Shown here: one piece after another, positions 6,703-15,460 of the stretch
How the letters are laid out: every line of letters starts with the position of its first letter
Position numbering within the stretch: position 1 is the first letter of the stretch
From: GCA-2794515 sp033763335
Lineage (GTDB): Bacteria; Chloroflexota; Anaerolineae; Aggregatilineales; Phototrophicaceae
NCBI GenBank assembly: GCA_033763335.1
Contig: JANRKU010000143.1
Location: 1 to 27,559 of the forward strand
Reading direction: 5' to 3'
Length of the DNA: 27,559 bases
Program-made: the position numbers and the translations under genes
The notes under the pieces: generated by a model
The model's input: the letters and a program-made list of their open reading frames with translations, nothing else
The model's database searches: none
What the model was told of the DNA's origin: nothing

Positions 6703-8055
6703 TTATTTTCGTTCTCGTAAATCTTGGGCAATGAGCATGGCGGCGGCATTTTGCCAATTATACAGGGTGCGTTCAGGTACTTGTGACCGAAACCATGTGA
6801 GTGCATCCCGATACGCCCCATCGAGGTCATCCACAAATACGCGCAGGCTATACGGTTTGAGTCCCACTACATAAGGGAAATAGAGTGCATTGAAATAGCG
6901 CCATTCATCCGATGTGCCAAAATCTGCGCCATTGGGTTTTAGCCTCATGATGCTCTCTGTGAGCAAGGCTTTGAGTTCTTTGGCACGTTCTAGTGTGTCG
7001 TCATGAGCATTGCGTTGGGCGAGGCGCTGTTGGATGATGGGCAGATGGGTTAAGGGGCTGGTTGCGAGTTTGGTCAAATCACCATACGAGCTAATCGCAC
7101 GACGGGTATAACGGATAAATTCGGCTTCATCGGTCAATATGGGGTGTTCAACACGGCGGATGGTAATCGCTTCTGCCATCCGTAAATCTTTGCGTTGTTG
7201 ACGAATCGCAGGGAAACGTGAAAAAATGACCCTATCTAACCTGTTTTGAATGGGGATTTCAAATGTCACCACTACAATCACAGTGGTGATGAGCATAAGT
7301 ATGAGCAAAAATTTTGTATCGCTTGCATCAGGCATGATGAGCAACACCTGCCCCACCACAATCACCACCATCAAGAATGAGGATGTGAAGGAACGGAGCA
7401 TATCAGGCACAAGCGATTCACCCGCGTCCATCGCATCCCAGACGGCAATAATCGTCCCAAGCATGAGTAAATCGGCACTAATCCACAAAATCAGGATATT
7501 ATTCAATATGGGGCTAAGTATCAATAAAAAATATGACCCCGCCAAAAAGAATGAGAATAAAATCATCAAATAATTGAGGCGTTTTGGGCTATTTATGGGT
7601 GCATATGCGATAGTTAAGTAGATTGGCAGAGTCGTGAACAACATTGCCATGAGCGCACATAGGACAATTATCCAAACCACCGCACCATCTATCAAACCAC
7701 TCAAAAGGGGCAAAATTAGGCTATCTATTGTGATACTCAAGATAACTAACCCAATTGCAAGGCTTATAAGCCCATATCGTATCATCCATTGAAGGCGTTG
7801 CCCAATGCGTTTATCTTCGGGCATAGATTCAATAACGGCTCCCAGCCAAAATATAGGCGGTAGCCATATCAAAAATAATCTCAAATAGGCTAATGAATCA
7901 GACAGGTTAAAAGCCATTAAGCCAACATTCACCCCATAACTAATGAGTGCCAATCCCGCAAAGCGTAGCCGCCATGAGGAAAGGTCACGCGAGATGAGGT
8001 AGCATCCTAGCCAGAGTACCAGCCCATAAATAGAAACCTGTATCAGCGTGACCAT
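6703..8055 (-). CDS. Multi-pass membrane protein with cytosolic C-terminal domain
   Basis: A 450-aa protein. The N-terminal ~265 residues hold about eight to nine hydrophobic segments separated by short loops. The C-terminal ~185 residues are soluble and helical (starting about RLDRVIFSRFPAIRQQRKDLR). The layout resembles the membrane sensor halves placed in front of histidine kinases or transcriptional regulators, but I see no kinase, GGDEF or DNA-binding motif. Function is unknown. The start at 8055 has AGGAT 6 bases upstream and follows the NadE stop by 13 bases, so it is probably the last gene of the NAD operon. Confidence 0.8.
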   Translation of the reverse strand: MVTLIQVSIYGLVLWLGCYLISRDLSSWRLRFAGLALISYGVNVGLMAFNLSDSLAYLRLFLIWLPPIFWLGAVIESMPEDKRIGQRLQWMIRYGLISLAIGLVILSITIDSLILPLLSGLIDGAVVWIIVLCALMAMLFTTLPIYLTIAYAPINSPKRLNYLMILFSFFLAGSYFLLILSPILNNILILWISADLLMLGTIIAVWDAMDAGESLVPDMLRSFTSSFLMVVIVVGQVLLIMPDASDTKFLLILMLITTVIVVVTFEIPIQNRLDRVIFSRFPAIRQQRKDLRMAEAITIRRVEHPILTDEAEFIRYTRRAISSYGDLTKLATSPLTHLPIIQQRLAQRNAHDDTLERAKELKALLTESIMRLKPNGADFGTSDEWRYFNALYFPYVVGLKPYSLRVFVDDLDGAYRDALTWFRSQVPERTLYNWQNAAAMLIAQDLRERK

Positions 8056-8068
8056 TCCCGTATCCTAA

Positions 8069-8902
8069 TCAGCCTACCCAATCGCGTAGATATAAAAAGT
8101 CGTGTCCGATGGTGCGTTGGCTCACCTTCGCCACATTGGGCATGGTGCGTTTATAGTGATTGGCTTTCACTCGCTTCCAGACTTTTTCCACGAAGGCGCG
8201 GTCAAAGCCTTCGTCTATGACCTCATCCACCGTATAACGGGCATCCACCAGCAAAAATAGCACTTGGTCAACATCGTTATAGGTGAATCCCAATTCGCCC
8301 TCATCGGTTTGCCCTTCCCATAAATCGGCAGATGGGGCTTTATCAATCACAGGGGCGGGAATATTCATGGCGCGTGCCAATTGGCGCACTTGATATTTAT
8401 ACAAATCGGCAATGGGGTGCATAGCGACCCCGCTATCGCCATAAAGGGTCGAATATCCGAGTAAAAATTCGGTCTTATTACTCGTCCCCATCGGCAACAA
8501 GCCGTGTTCGGCAGATTGGTCATAAAGGACAATCATCCGTGACCGCGCCATAATATTGCCCTTGCGGACATTGCTCATATCGGGGAATTGGCTGATGAGC
8601 GCATCTGCTATATCGGTAATCGGGACGGTGATGTGCTGAATCCCCAACGCCTCAATGACCAAATCGGCATCGGTCAGGCTGGCTTGTGAGGATGTTTTAT
8701 AGGGCATCCGTACCGCGAGGACATTTTCTGCGCCCAATGCTTTAGCAGATAAATAAGCGGATAATGCCGAATCTATCCCCCCAGAAAGCCCCAATACCGC
8801 CCCTTTTGCGTTCACTTTTTGGATTTGGTCGGCGATAAACCCCGTGAGGATTTTTTCTGCGAGAGTCGTGTTGATAGTGAGTCGGTGCAAAATATCTGGC
8901 AT
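8069..8902 (-). CDS. nadE: NAD synthetase, ammonia-type catalytic domain
   Basis: A 277-aa NAD+ synthase that adenylates nicotinate adenine dinucleotide and amidates it to NAD+. The ATP pyrophosphatase P-loop is SGGIDS (40-45). Further family motifs are GTSNKTE (139-145), GYSTLYGDSG, HPIADLYKYQVRQLAR, and KAPSADLWEGQTDE (188-201). It lacks the N-terminal glutaminase domain of glutamine-dependent enzymes; a separate carbon-nitrogen hydrolase of the NadE glutaminase type is encoded two genes upstream (9362-10219). The start at 8902 is preferred because AGGGGA lies 8 bases upstream and it avoids overlap with the preceding gene, which ends 4 bases before; an ATG at 8932 is possible. Confidence 0.95.
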   Translation of the reverse strand: MPDILHRLTINTTLAEKILTGFIADQIQKVNAKGAVLGLSGGIDSALSAYLSAKALGAENVLAVRMPYKTSSQASLTDADLVIEALGIQHITVPITDIADALISQFPDMSNVRKGNIMARSRMIVLYDQSAEHGLLPMGTSNKTEFLLGYSTLYGDSGVAMHPIADLYKYQVRQLARAMNIPAPVIDKAPSADLWEGQTDEGELGFTYNDVDQVLFLLVDARYTVDEVIDEGFDRAFVEKVWKRVKANHYKRTMPNVAKVSQRTIGHDFLYLRDWVG

Positions 8903-8906
8903 GAGC

Positions 8907-9254
8907 TTATTCCCCTGCAACCCGTTGGACAAATTGAAGCACTTTATGAGGATACTCTTCTTCTACCATCATATCAATCACATGCAGGCGGTTATCTTTA
9001 TGCCCCTGCATGAGGACAACGACTTGATATTCATCGCTCGCCATCACCTGAATGGCTTTTAACCCACCTGTGATAGCGTGGATATATTGCAATTGTGCTT
9101 GCCAAATCTCTTTGGAATGATGTTCCAACGATTTATCAGCGATATAGTCTAGTTGTGGGCGTAACATAGCGAGGTCGCCACTGTTGAGCGCCCGCATAAA
9201 TCCGACAAAGCGTCTGCCTGCTTTGGTCTTGGAGAGTGTTTCTTTGACATCCAT
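8907..9254 (-). CDS. Small NTF2/SnoaL-like protein
   Basis: A 115-aa protein (MDVKETLSKTKAGRRFVGFM...) with a helix-rich N-terminus containing FMRALNSGDLAMLRPQLDY and a beta-rich second half ending in a hydrophobic strand and helix. The phrase 'family, number of residues, then D-Y/F' is like SnoaL/NTF2-fold proteins, but no catalytic residues can be assigned; treat the family as tentative. The ATG at 9254 has GGAT about 7-8 bases upstream; an in-frame ATG at 9296 would begin inside the palindromic repeat and is less likely. It lies between the glutaminase-like gene and nadE, four bases from the nadE start, so it may be linked to NAD synthesis only by position. Confidence 0.7.
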   Translation of the reverse strand: MDVKETLSKTKAGRRFVGFMRALNSGDLAMLRPQLDYIADKSLEHHSKEIWQAQLQYIHAITGGLKAIQVMASDEYQVVVLMQGHKDNRLHVIDMMVEEEYPHKVLQFVQRVAGE

Positions 9255-9271
9255 GAAAATAATCCTATCCT

Positions 9272-9343
9272 CTACATGGGCATGTAGGGACGGCATATAT
9301 GCCGTCCTCTGCCCAATCGGACACGATATATCGTGTCCCTACA
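9272..9343. repeat. Nested-palindrome repeat element, copy A
   Basis: The terminal inverted repeat TGTAGGGAC (9283-9291) / GTCCCTACA (9335-9343) encloses two perfect 20-base palindromes. One runs 9288-9307 with half-site GGACGGCATA; the other runs 9319-9338 with half-site GGACACGATA. A third inverted repeat, CTACATG-GG-CATGTAG (9272-9287), overlaps the left terminus. A second copy of the element core lies at 25684-25743. Here the element sits between the hydrolase stop and the small NTF2-like gene, so its RNA hairpins could attenuate or process the transcript. No transposase is present, so it would be non-autonomous. Confidence 0.8.
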
Positions 9344-9361
9344 ATCACCCAATATATATTA

Positions 9362-10219
9362 TTATTGTCCGTCACGCCGTAAAATGCGTGCGAGTTCTCG
9401 TTGAAGCAATTCAGGGCGTTCATCACGTAATAATGGCATCCGACTCCGCACCCGATGAATCTGATTCAGGTCTATGGTTTGGGTGATGAGTTGTTCATCA
9501 AAATATTGTCCTTTGGTCAAAAATTCACCATCAGGACTGACCACCGATGACCCACCCCAAAAATTTTTGCCATCCTCATAACCCACGCGGTTGCAATGCA
9601 CCACATAATTGGTGAAAATGCTCCCGTATGCTTGATTCACCAATTCCACCCATCGCGCAACAGACAGTGAATCACCTGCATCCAACCCGCGAGATGGGCT
9701 GGCACTTTGCAAAATGAGGATATCTGCCCCATCCATCCACAATAAATATGGTGGGGACATGTGCCAAAAATCTTCGCAGATGAGCATCCCCACCCGCCCA
9801 AAACGGGTATCAAAGGCGCGGACATGCTCGCCCATATCAAAATAACGGGCTTCATCGAACATTGAATAGGTGGGCAAATAAATTTTGCGATGAATATGCA
9901 CACACGCGCCACCGCTTAAATACGCACTAGCGATAAAAAACCGATTGCGAATATCGCGCTGGACAAATCCAACCACCATATCCAGTTTTTTACTGGCAGT
10001 GAGCAATTGGGCAAAAATGGGGTCATCGGCATGAGCAGTGATAGCAACTTCCGATACGAGGTCTTGTAGTTGATAGCCCGTCATCGAAAGTTCAGGGAAA
10101 ACCAATAATTCAACACCTTGCTCAACCGCTTGGTCAACAAAGGCGAGATGTTTTTTCAAATTGGCAGTCACATCGCCCAATTTAGGGTATATCTGTGCCA
10201 TACCGATTTTAATTTGCAT
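9362..10219 (-). CDS. Carbon-nitrogen hydrolase, NadE glutaminase-like
   Basis: A 285-aa nitrilase-superfamily enzyme with the catalytic triad Glu43 (FPELSMTGY), Lys112 (HRKIYLPTY) and Cys148 (LICEDFWH). The segments ILQSASPSRG after the Cys and GYEDGKNFWGGSSVVSPDG later match the glutaminase domain of glutamine-dependent NAD synthetases (SASP, GGS.VV..DG). It probably releases ammonia from glutamine for the separately encoded NadE (8069-8902); that pairing is inferred from family and neighbourhood. The start at 10219 is preceded by AAAAAAGGATAACCCTT, an acceptable ribosome-binding site. An 88-bp gap upstream probably carries the operon promoter; I see no convincing boxes. Confidence 0.88.
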   Translation of the reverse strand: MQIKIGMAQIYPKLGDVTANLKKHLAFVDQAVEQGVELLVFPELSMTGYQLQDLVSEVAITAHADDPIFAQLLTASKKLDMVVGFVQRDIRNRFFIASAYLSGGACVHIHRKIYLPTYSMFDEARYFDMGEHVRAFDTRFGRVGMLICEDFWHMSPPYLLWMDGADILILQSASPSRGLDAGDSLSVARWVELVNQAYGSIFTNYVVHCNRVGYEDGKNFWGGSSVVSPDGEFLTKGQYFDEQLITQTIDLNQIHRVRSRMPLLRDERPELLQRELARILRRDGQ

Positions 10220-10307
10220 AAGGGTTATCCTTTTTTATGGGATATAGAATAGTTAGATAATAACGATATTCACCATAAAATGATAGACACGACATAACCG
10301 AATGGTG

Positions 10308-11093
10308 CTATGCCACATCCAATCCAAACCCAGATTCGAGCAATGCCACAAAATCTGTTGCAAAGCGTGTGGCTGGTGCGCCATCTACCACATCATGGTC
10401 AAAACTAAGCGTGATGCACATCATGTCACGATTCACCCATACCCCATCACACAACACAGGGCGCTGAAACATTCCCCCAACCGTGATACCCATCGTGTGC
10501 ATGGCTAAAAAGCCGATACCAAATCCATGCCCATTCCCAAACATGCCAACGGATGTAATCACAACCGTTCCCGCCCGTTTTTTCATGCTATGCGGATTTT
10601 TTAAGGCGATAGACATCAGGCGTAGGCGTAAAAATCGCGGTATTTTGAACACCCACTTCTCTTTTTTGGATGACTGTGGGCTATTGGCTTTTTTATGTTG
10701 AATAGTACGAATTTCTTCATGAATGGCATAAAATGATTTTTGGTCGGCGTTACGAATAATATGGGGAATCGCTACGGCGTTTTTTTCTGCTTCGATGAGT
10801 GTCACCACATCTACTGCATCAAATATCACCAAATGACCGCGCCAGCCACGATAGGCTTGCACCTGCGGATGAGATTTGACTGCCTGTGCCAAACAGTTGA
10901 CCAAATACGCCGTAAATGACAGGGTTTCGCCTGTTTTGGCTTTATAATCGCGGATAAACGCTTTGGCAGAAGTCACATCTACCTCTAGCAACCCATGAAT
11001 AATATGTCGTTTATTAGCAAGATACCCCCCATCCACAACACTTTTTCGGGATGTAGGAAAGGGATGTATCTGAAAATCTGTTGATTGCATCAT
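10308..11093 (-). CDS. Stand-alone 2-oxoacid dehydrogenase E2 acyltransferase domain
   Basis: A 261-aa member of the E2/chloramphenicol acetyltransferase fold. The catalytic motif HxxxDG is present as His233-D-V-V-Asp237-Gly in LSFDHDVVDGAPATRF, and the family's GTVVITSVGMFG (175-186) and MGITVGG are clear. The lipoyl domain and the peripheral subunit-binding domain found in full E2 proteins (usually 400-550 aa) are absent, and no E1 or E3 gene is near. It is therefore probably a free-standing CoA-dependent acyltransferase with unknown acceptor, not a pyruvate dehydrogenase core. The first of two adjacent ATGs at 11093 has AGGTGGG about 6 bases upstream. Confidence 0.88.
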   Translation of the reverse strand: MMQSTDFQIHPFPTSRKSVVDGGYLANKRHIIHGLLEVDVTSAKAFIRDYKAKTGETLSFTAYLVNCLAQAVKSHPQVQAYRGWRGHLVIFDAVDVVTLIEAEKNAVAIPHIIRNADQKSFYAIHEEIRTIQHKKANSPQSSKKEKWVFKIPRFLRLRLMSIALKNPHSMKKRAGTVVITSVGMFGNGHGFGIGFLAMHTMGITVGGMFQRPVLCDGVWVNRDMMCITLSFDHDVVDGAPATRFATDFVALLESGFGLDVA

Positions 11094-11176
11094 AGTGAAC
11101 CCACCTATAGATTTTTAGCGAGGAGTTGGACATCGTAAATATCTCACAATGAATTATTGTTGGGGTTATTATAAAA

Positions 11177-11197
11177 GCGCACGACTGACTTGTGCGC
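11177..11197 (-). terminator. Rho-independent terminator after the YbjN-like gene
   Basis: GCGCAC (11177-11182) pairs with GTGCGC (11192-11197) around a 9-base loop. On the minus strand the stem is preceded by AAAG and followed by TTTTATAATAA, so transcription of the 12108-11218 pair should stop here, 21 bases past the YbjN-like stop codon. The A-rich side also gives a T-run on the plus strand (CCTTTAT), but no plus-strand gene needs it. Confidence 0.65.
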
Positions 11198-11217
11198 CTT
11201 TATCAATAGGTTATTTT

Positions 11218-11850
11218 TTACGTGGATTGGTCTGGTGGAATAGGTTTATCGTCATCGTCACCAGAAGATGAGTCATCTTCATCGAATTGTACATCACTGA
11301 GGAGTTCTTCGATTTGGCTGATGAACTCTTGGCGCAATTTGGCAACTGATTCGGGGTTACTTTCGCCATCAAGCGTTAAATCACCTTGTGGCATACTCTC
11401 AATTTTGGTGATTTCATCGGCAGGCGAGGCATCGCCATAAATCACGCGCATCAATCCAGAGAGGTAACGGTCTAAAACCACCACATTGGCATAAACAACC
11501 TGTTTGACCAATACAGGCGGAAAATCTGTGCCTTCAACATCTATACTGGTCTTATAGCGAATTTCGCCATCATTATAATCGAGTTCAAAATTGCCAATAA
11601 TCATGCCATAATTGGCACGGGTAATAAATTCAACAACCTCAGACAGTTTTTCTTTGGGTGCATTAATGGGACACACCGAATAAAAAACAAATTGTTCTTG
11701 GGCTTCACGCGCTTGGGCATAGCATGTCCAGCGCCCATTTTTGCCACTAAAGGTCATTGTCAAAACAGGGGCATCATCCATTTCATAAAAATTCCAATCG
11801 TCTTCTTTGAAGAAGCTCACAATTGCTTCGTATATACGTCCCCTAGACAT
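11218..11850 (-). CDS. YbjN-like protein
   Basis: A 210-aa soluble protein whose residues about 5-150 look like the YbjN family (putative sensory transduction regulator, related in fold to type III secretion chaperones). Indications are a start of RIYEAIVSFFKEDDWNF, then PVLTMTFSGKNGRWTCYAQ, and ITRANYGMIIGNFELDYNDGEIRYKTS. The last ~55 residues are acidic and disordered, with a run of Asp and Ser (FDEDDSSSGDDDDKP). The function is not known in biochemical terms. The start at 11850 has AAAGGAAAATTAGGAT immediately upstream. It follows the small protein gene by 36 bases and ends 21 bases before a good terminator. Confidence 0.82.
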   Translation of the reverse strand: MSRGRIYEAIVSFFKEDDWNFYEMDDAPVLTMTFSGKNGRWTCYAQAREAQEQFVFYSVCPINAPKEKLSEVVEFITRANYGMIIGNFELDYNDGEIRYKTSIDVEGTDFPPVLVKQVVYANVVVLDRYLSGLMRVIYGDASPADEITKIESMPQGDLTLDGESNPESVAKLRQEFISQIEELLSDVQFDEDDSSSGDDDDKPIPPDQST

Positions 11851-11886
11851 CCTAATTTTCCTTTGGTTGTGGCTCTGCGAGCCTGT

Positions 11887-12108
11887 TTATTCGCCGTTGA
11901 GTTTGTCTGAATCACGCTCCGCATGACTATCTGTGCCTTCTGTGACAACGGGCATCATCCCTGTGGTTGCACCCATTTCTTCACGGTGGTCACGGCGTTT
12001 TTTGTTCGGGAGTGTTTCTGGTCTGGGTGGTTCATCCGTTGGGCTTGGGCGACGCATGATTCCAGAAGGAGAATTCCAATCACCTGTGACTTTCGGTTTA
12101 TCAGACAT
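11887..12108 (-). CDS. Small disordered hydrophilic protein
   Basis: A 73-aa protein rich in Pro, Glu, Asp, Lys and Arg (MSDKPKVTGDWNSPSGIMRR..., RPETLPNKKRRDHREEMG), with no hydrophobic core or cysteines. I do not recognise a family. AGAAAGAA lies 6-13 bases upstream of the ATG. It is placed 36 bases before the YbjN-like gene in the same direction, so the two probably share a transcript. Its reality rests on frame, ribosome-binding site and spacing only. Confidence 0.55.
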   Translation of the reverse strand: MSDKPKVTGDWNSPSGIMRRPSPTDEPPRPETLPNKKRRDHREEMGATTGMMPVVTEGTDSHAERDSDKLNGE

Positions 12109-12213
12109 TACACATTCTTTCTGTTTTCACTGGATAGTCATTACATCCATCGTACCGCGAATTTGTTCTTAAAGCAATTTTTTGGCGTTATTGGGAATCA
12201 TTTTATATCTTAG

Positions 12214-15200
12214 TCATTCGATAAATATGACAACCGAGAAGGTTATTTTATCCTCAGAAAATGTCATCCCCTGAATGTATAAATAATCAGTGGGCATCAT
12301 ATCATTTAGGACGCTCATTACGAGTGTGGGCAATTGCTGATAAATAACATCAATATGGGTTGATGTGCCATCGGATATAGATGGATTATCAACCGTTAGG
12401 CGAATGAGTTGGTTATCGAGCGTCATTCTGACCATCGTCGTGGCAATGATGCCATCTGTGAATCGGATGGTGGCAAAAATACCCGTTGGTTGTATATCCA
12501 CAACGACAAATTCAATTGGGTCTACTAGGCGGGGTTGTATTGCATGGAATAAGGCTTGTTCACCGATTTCAACCGTGATAACCCCAGACGTATTGAATTG
12601 ATAAGTCGCTGACCATGCACTAAAGCCATTGGCATTTTTGGCACGCACGCGCCAATAATAAGCATTAGATGTTGAGAATGTGATAGGAAATGTCGTTGTG
12701 ATGATGTCTTGGTCATATAAAGGTGTTCTAAAAGTGCTATCTGTAGCGACTTGTACATGATAAAATGTCGCGTCCCCTGCCACAGCCCATGTTAATTCGG
12801 TTGAAGGACTCATGAGTGTAGAGCCATTGGTCGGTGTGAGTAGCGTGGGAGTTGGTGGGGTTGGCAATGGAGATATCAGTTCATGCACAAATATATTTTG
12901 TTGAGAATCGGTAGGTGCAGTCACAAAATTGGTGGCATCCGATTCAAATACGGCAACCAACCCGTTATCAGAGATAGCGGTGAGTCCCGATTGAGCATTA
13001 CTGATGATACCCGATGCGGTCATCGAGATAATGGTCATTCTTTCGCTTGTGCGGTTATATAAAAAGGTATCCATGCTGGCATTGGTATCATTAGCGACCA
13101 AATTTGATGCAGTGGATAGCACCGCGACATAATTGCCATCACCAGAAATATCACTGACATAACTGTGTGCGTTGCCTTGTATCCCTAACGTGCTTTTTGA
13201 GATAAGGCTGGTTATCCCCGTTTGGCGGTCATGCACAAATACATCAGATGCAGAATTGGTATCGCCTGCCACCAAATTGGTCGCATAAGATGTGAAGGCA
13301 ACATAACGTCCATCATCCGATAAAGCAACATGCGTTGAGGAATCGTTGCCTTGTACGCTATTCGAGCTTACCGATATGCGGGTGGTTTGCCCTGTTTGGC
13401 GGTCATGCACAAAAATATCATCTTTGCCGTTGGTATCATTGGCGACTAAATTGCTGGCGGCTGATGAAAATGCGACATAGCGCCCATCACTCGAAATGCT
13501 GATATTGTTACTATATTCATTCGCTTGTGTACCATTCGAACTTACCGATACACGGGTAGTTTGCCCTGTTTGGCGGTCATGCACAAAAATATCATCTTTG
13601 CCGTTGGTATCGTTGGCGACTAAACCATTGGCGGCTGATGTGAATACCACATGCCGACCATCATCAGATACGGCTATTCTGGTCGTCATTCCACCTGATG
13701 GCACTCCTTCAGAATTGACAGACACGCGGGTGATTTGTGTGGTCAATCGGTCATAAGCAAATACATCTTGCTGGTTATTGGTGTCATTTGGCACTAAATT
13801 GTCTGCAAACGATACAAAAACAATGGTGTTGCCATCGCCAGAAATGCTAGTGAGTATGGTAGCATTAAAGGCTGGCACGCCCTCCATCCCTATTGATATA
13901 ACGGTGGCTTGTTCCGTTTGGCGGTCATAAAGATAGGCATTGGTAGAAAATACCCCATAAGCGTTGGGGACAAGGTTGGTCGCCCTTGATATAAAGGAGA
14001 TAAACCGCCCATCATCCGAAATAGACGGCAAATAAGATTCATCGTTAGCACCGACTTCTGTTAGAGTTGGAAATGCTGATATGGGAGTGGTGATGCCAAG
14101 CGCAATATCGCGCATAAATACATCATCCATCCAATTATAATCTTCCGCAACCAATGCCACGTCATCACTGGTAATAGCAAATCGGTTGCCATCATCAGAA
14201 ATACCCATTATGTAATATGTGAAACCACCATTGCCATTGAACGGGATTCGTATTGTTTCCCCTGTAGTGCGGTCATGCCTAAAAGTACCCGTTGTGACAT
14301 CGGTATCATTTTCAATGAGGTTCTTTGCAAAACTGGTGAATAGCACATAGCGACCATCACCTGTTATGTGGGGTGTATAGGAATTATCATTGGCTTGTAT
14401 CCCCGCCGAATCTACCGATACCCGTTCCATTTGCCCTGTTTGCAAATCGCGCACAAATACATCCACTGCGTTGTTGGTGTCATTGGGGATAAGGTTACTT
14501 GCGATAGATGCAAAGGTGATATAACGCCCATCTGCTGATAAAGATGAGTCAAGCGAAAAGTGATTTCCCTGATTGCCCAATTCATCCTCAGAGACACGAA
14601 TGGTTGTCCCTGCTTGGGTATCACGCACAAACACATCAGAAAATCCATTGGTATCATTAGGGACGAGGTTGGTCATCTCCGATGAAAAACTCACATAACG
14701 TCCATCATCCGAGATAGAATTAGGAATTGTTCCCTCATACCATACAGGAGGCTGAATACCTTGCACTTCATTGGAATCTACCGATACGCGAGTGGTTTGC
14801 CCTGTTTGGCGGTCGTGAAGAAAAATATCTTCAGTATTATTGGTATCATTAGGGACGAGATTACTCGCGGCTGATGAAAAGACGATATAGCGCCCATCGC
14901 GCGAAATATGCACAGATGTACTACCCGAATTGGCTTGTACACCATTAGAATCTACCGATACGCGGGTGGTTAATCCCAATTGCATATCGCGTACAAACAC
15001 ATCTGCTGTGTTATTGGTATCATTAGGGACGAGATTAGTAGATTGTGTAACGAAAGCAACATAGCGCCCATCTGCCGAGATGTCTGGGGAAGAAAAATAG
15101 CCATAATCGCTCTGTATGCCATCTGAATTGAGCGATACAAAACTCAATTGCCCTGTTTGATGGTCATACATCACCACATCATTATCATTATTGGTGTCAT

Positions 15201-15402
15201 TAGGGACAAGATATTTGTTAGATGAGATGAAGACCACATAGCGACCATCAGCAGAAATAACGCCCCTTTCACCCCCTGCTGTACGTGAAAATCCTGTTGT
15301 GATGCGGGTGATTGTGCCTGCTTCTTGGGTATAAGAGGGTGAACCAATGCTCATAAGAACGGCAAAAAACAGACCTATAACGATAGATTTGAGGGGATTC
15401 AT
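12214..15402 (-). CDS. Secreted 14-repeat beta-propeller protein (PD40/TolB-like) with Fn3-like domain
   Basis: A 1062-aa exported protein. An N-terminal signal peptide (SIVIGLFFAVLMSIGSPSYT) precedes about 14 tandem repeats of roughly 58 residues. Each has ISxDGRYVxFxSxAxNLVPNDTN, then DVFVxDRQTGxTTRVSV. This is the PD40/WD40-like blade pattern, enough for two seven-bladed propellers. The Asn/Asp-rich NDTN loops could bind metal (inference). Then comes a short Pro-Thr linker (PLPTPPTPTLLTP), an Ig/fibronectin-type domain (about 860-950: TLLTPTNG, LTWAVAGDATFYHVQVA, YYWRVRAKN) and a beta-rich C-terminal domain of about 110 aa that I do not recognise. The start at 15402 has GAAGGAAA 6-13 bases upstream. 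It is probably a cell-surface protein; the ligand is unknown. Confidence 0.9.
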   Translation of the reverse strand: MNPLKSIVIGLFFAVLMSIGSPSYTQEAGTITRITTGFSRTAGGERGVISADGRYVVFISSNKYLVPNDTNNDNDVVMYDHQTGQLSFVSLNSDGIQSDYGYFSSPDISADGRYVAFVTQSTNLVPNDTNNTADVFVRDMQLGLTTRVSVDSNGVQANSGSTSVHISRDGRYIVFSSAASNLVPNDTNNTEDIFLHDRQTGQTTRVSVDSNEVQGIQPPVWYEGTIPNSISDDGRYVSFSSEMTNLVPNDTNGFSDVFVRDTQAGTTIRVSEDELGNQGNHFSLDSSLSADGRYITFASIASNLIPNDTNNAVDVFVRDLQTGQMERVSVDSAGIQANDNSYTPHITGDGRYVLFTSFAKNLIENDTDVTTGTFRHDRTTGETIRIPFNGNGGFTYYIMGISDDGNRFAITSDDVALVAEDYNWMDDVFMRDIALGITTPISAFPTLTEVGANDESYLPSISDDGRFISFISRATNLVPNAYGVFSTNAYLYDRQTEQATVISIGMEGVPAFNATILTSISGDGNTIVFVSFADNLVPNDTNNQQDVFAYDRLTTQITRVSVNSEGVPSGGMTTRIAVSDDGRHVVFTSAANGLVANDTNGKDDIFVHDRQTGQTTRVSVSSNGTQANEYSNNISISSDGRYVAFSSAASNLVANDTNGKDDIFVHDRQTGQTTRISVSSNSVQGNDSSTHVALSDDGRYVAFTSYATNLVAGDTNSASDVFVHDRQTGITSLISKSTLGIQGNAHSYVSDISGDGNYVAVLSTASNLVANDTNASMDTFLYNRTSERMTIISMTASGIISNAQSGLTAISDNGLVAVFESDATNFVTAPTDSQQNIFVHELISPLPTPPTPTLLTPTNGSTLMSPSTELTWAVAGDATFYHVQVATDSTFRTPLYDQDIITTTFPITFSTSNAYYWRVRAKNANGFSAWSATYQFNTSGVITVEIGEQALFHAIQPRLVDPIEFVVVDIQPTGIFATIRFTDGIIATTMVRMTLDNQLIRLTVDNPSISDGTSTHIDVIYQQLPTLVMSVLNDMMPTDYLYIQGMTFSEDKITFSVVIFIE
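13387..13624 (-). repeat. Near-identical 174-bp tandem repeat inside the propeller gene
   Basis: Bases 13387-13450 and 13561-13624 (64 bases each, offset 174) differ at a single position by my reading. They encode the GKDDIFVHDRQTGQTTR parts of blades 10 and 11. Other blades at the same period are clearly diverged. This indicates a recent unit duplication or gene conversion in this part of the gene. Confidence 0.8.
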
Positions 15403-15460
15403 AAATGGTTTCCTTCATCACAATGCAAATTATTAGCGATTTTCCCCAACCACATGGTTT

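Noticed and set aside
9283..9343. Insertion sequence
   Set aside because: The element is only about 60 bases, with no transposase and no evident target duplication; I describe it as a non-autonomous palindromic repeat instead.
13387..13624. CRISPR-like or mobile repeat array
   Set aside because: The 174-bp periodicity is in frame and codes for propeller blades, so it is a protein repeat.
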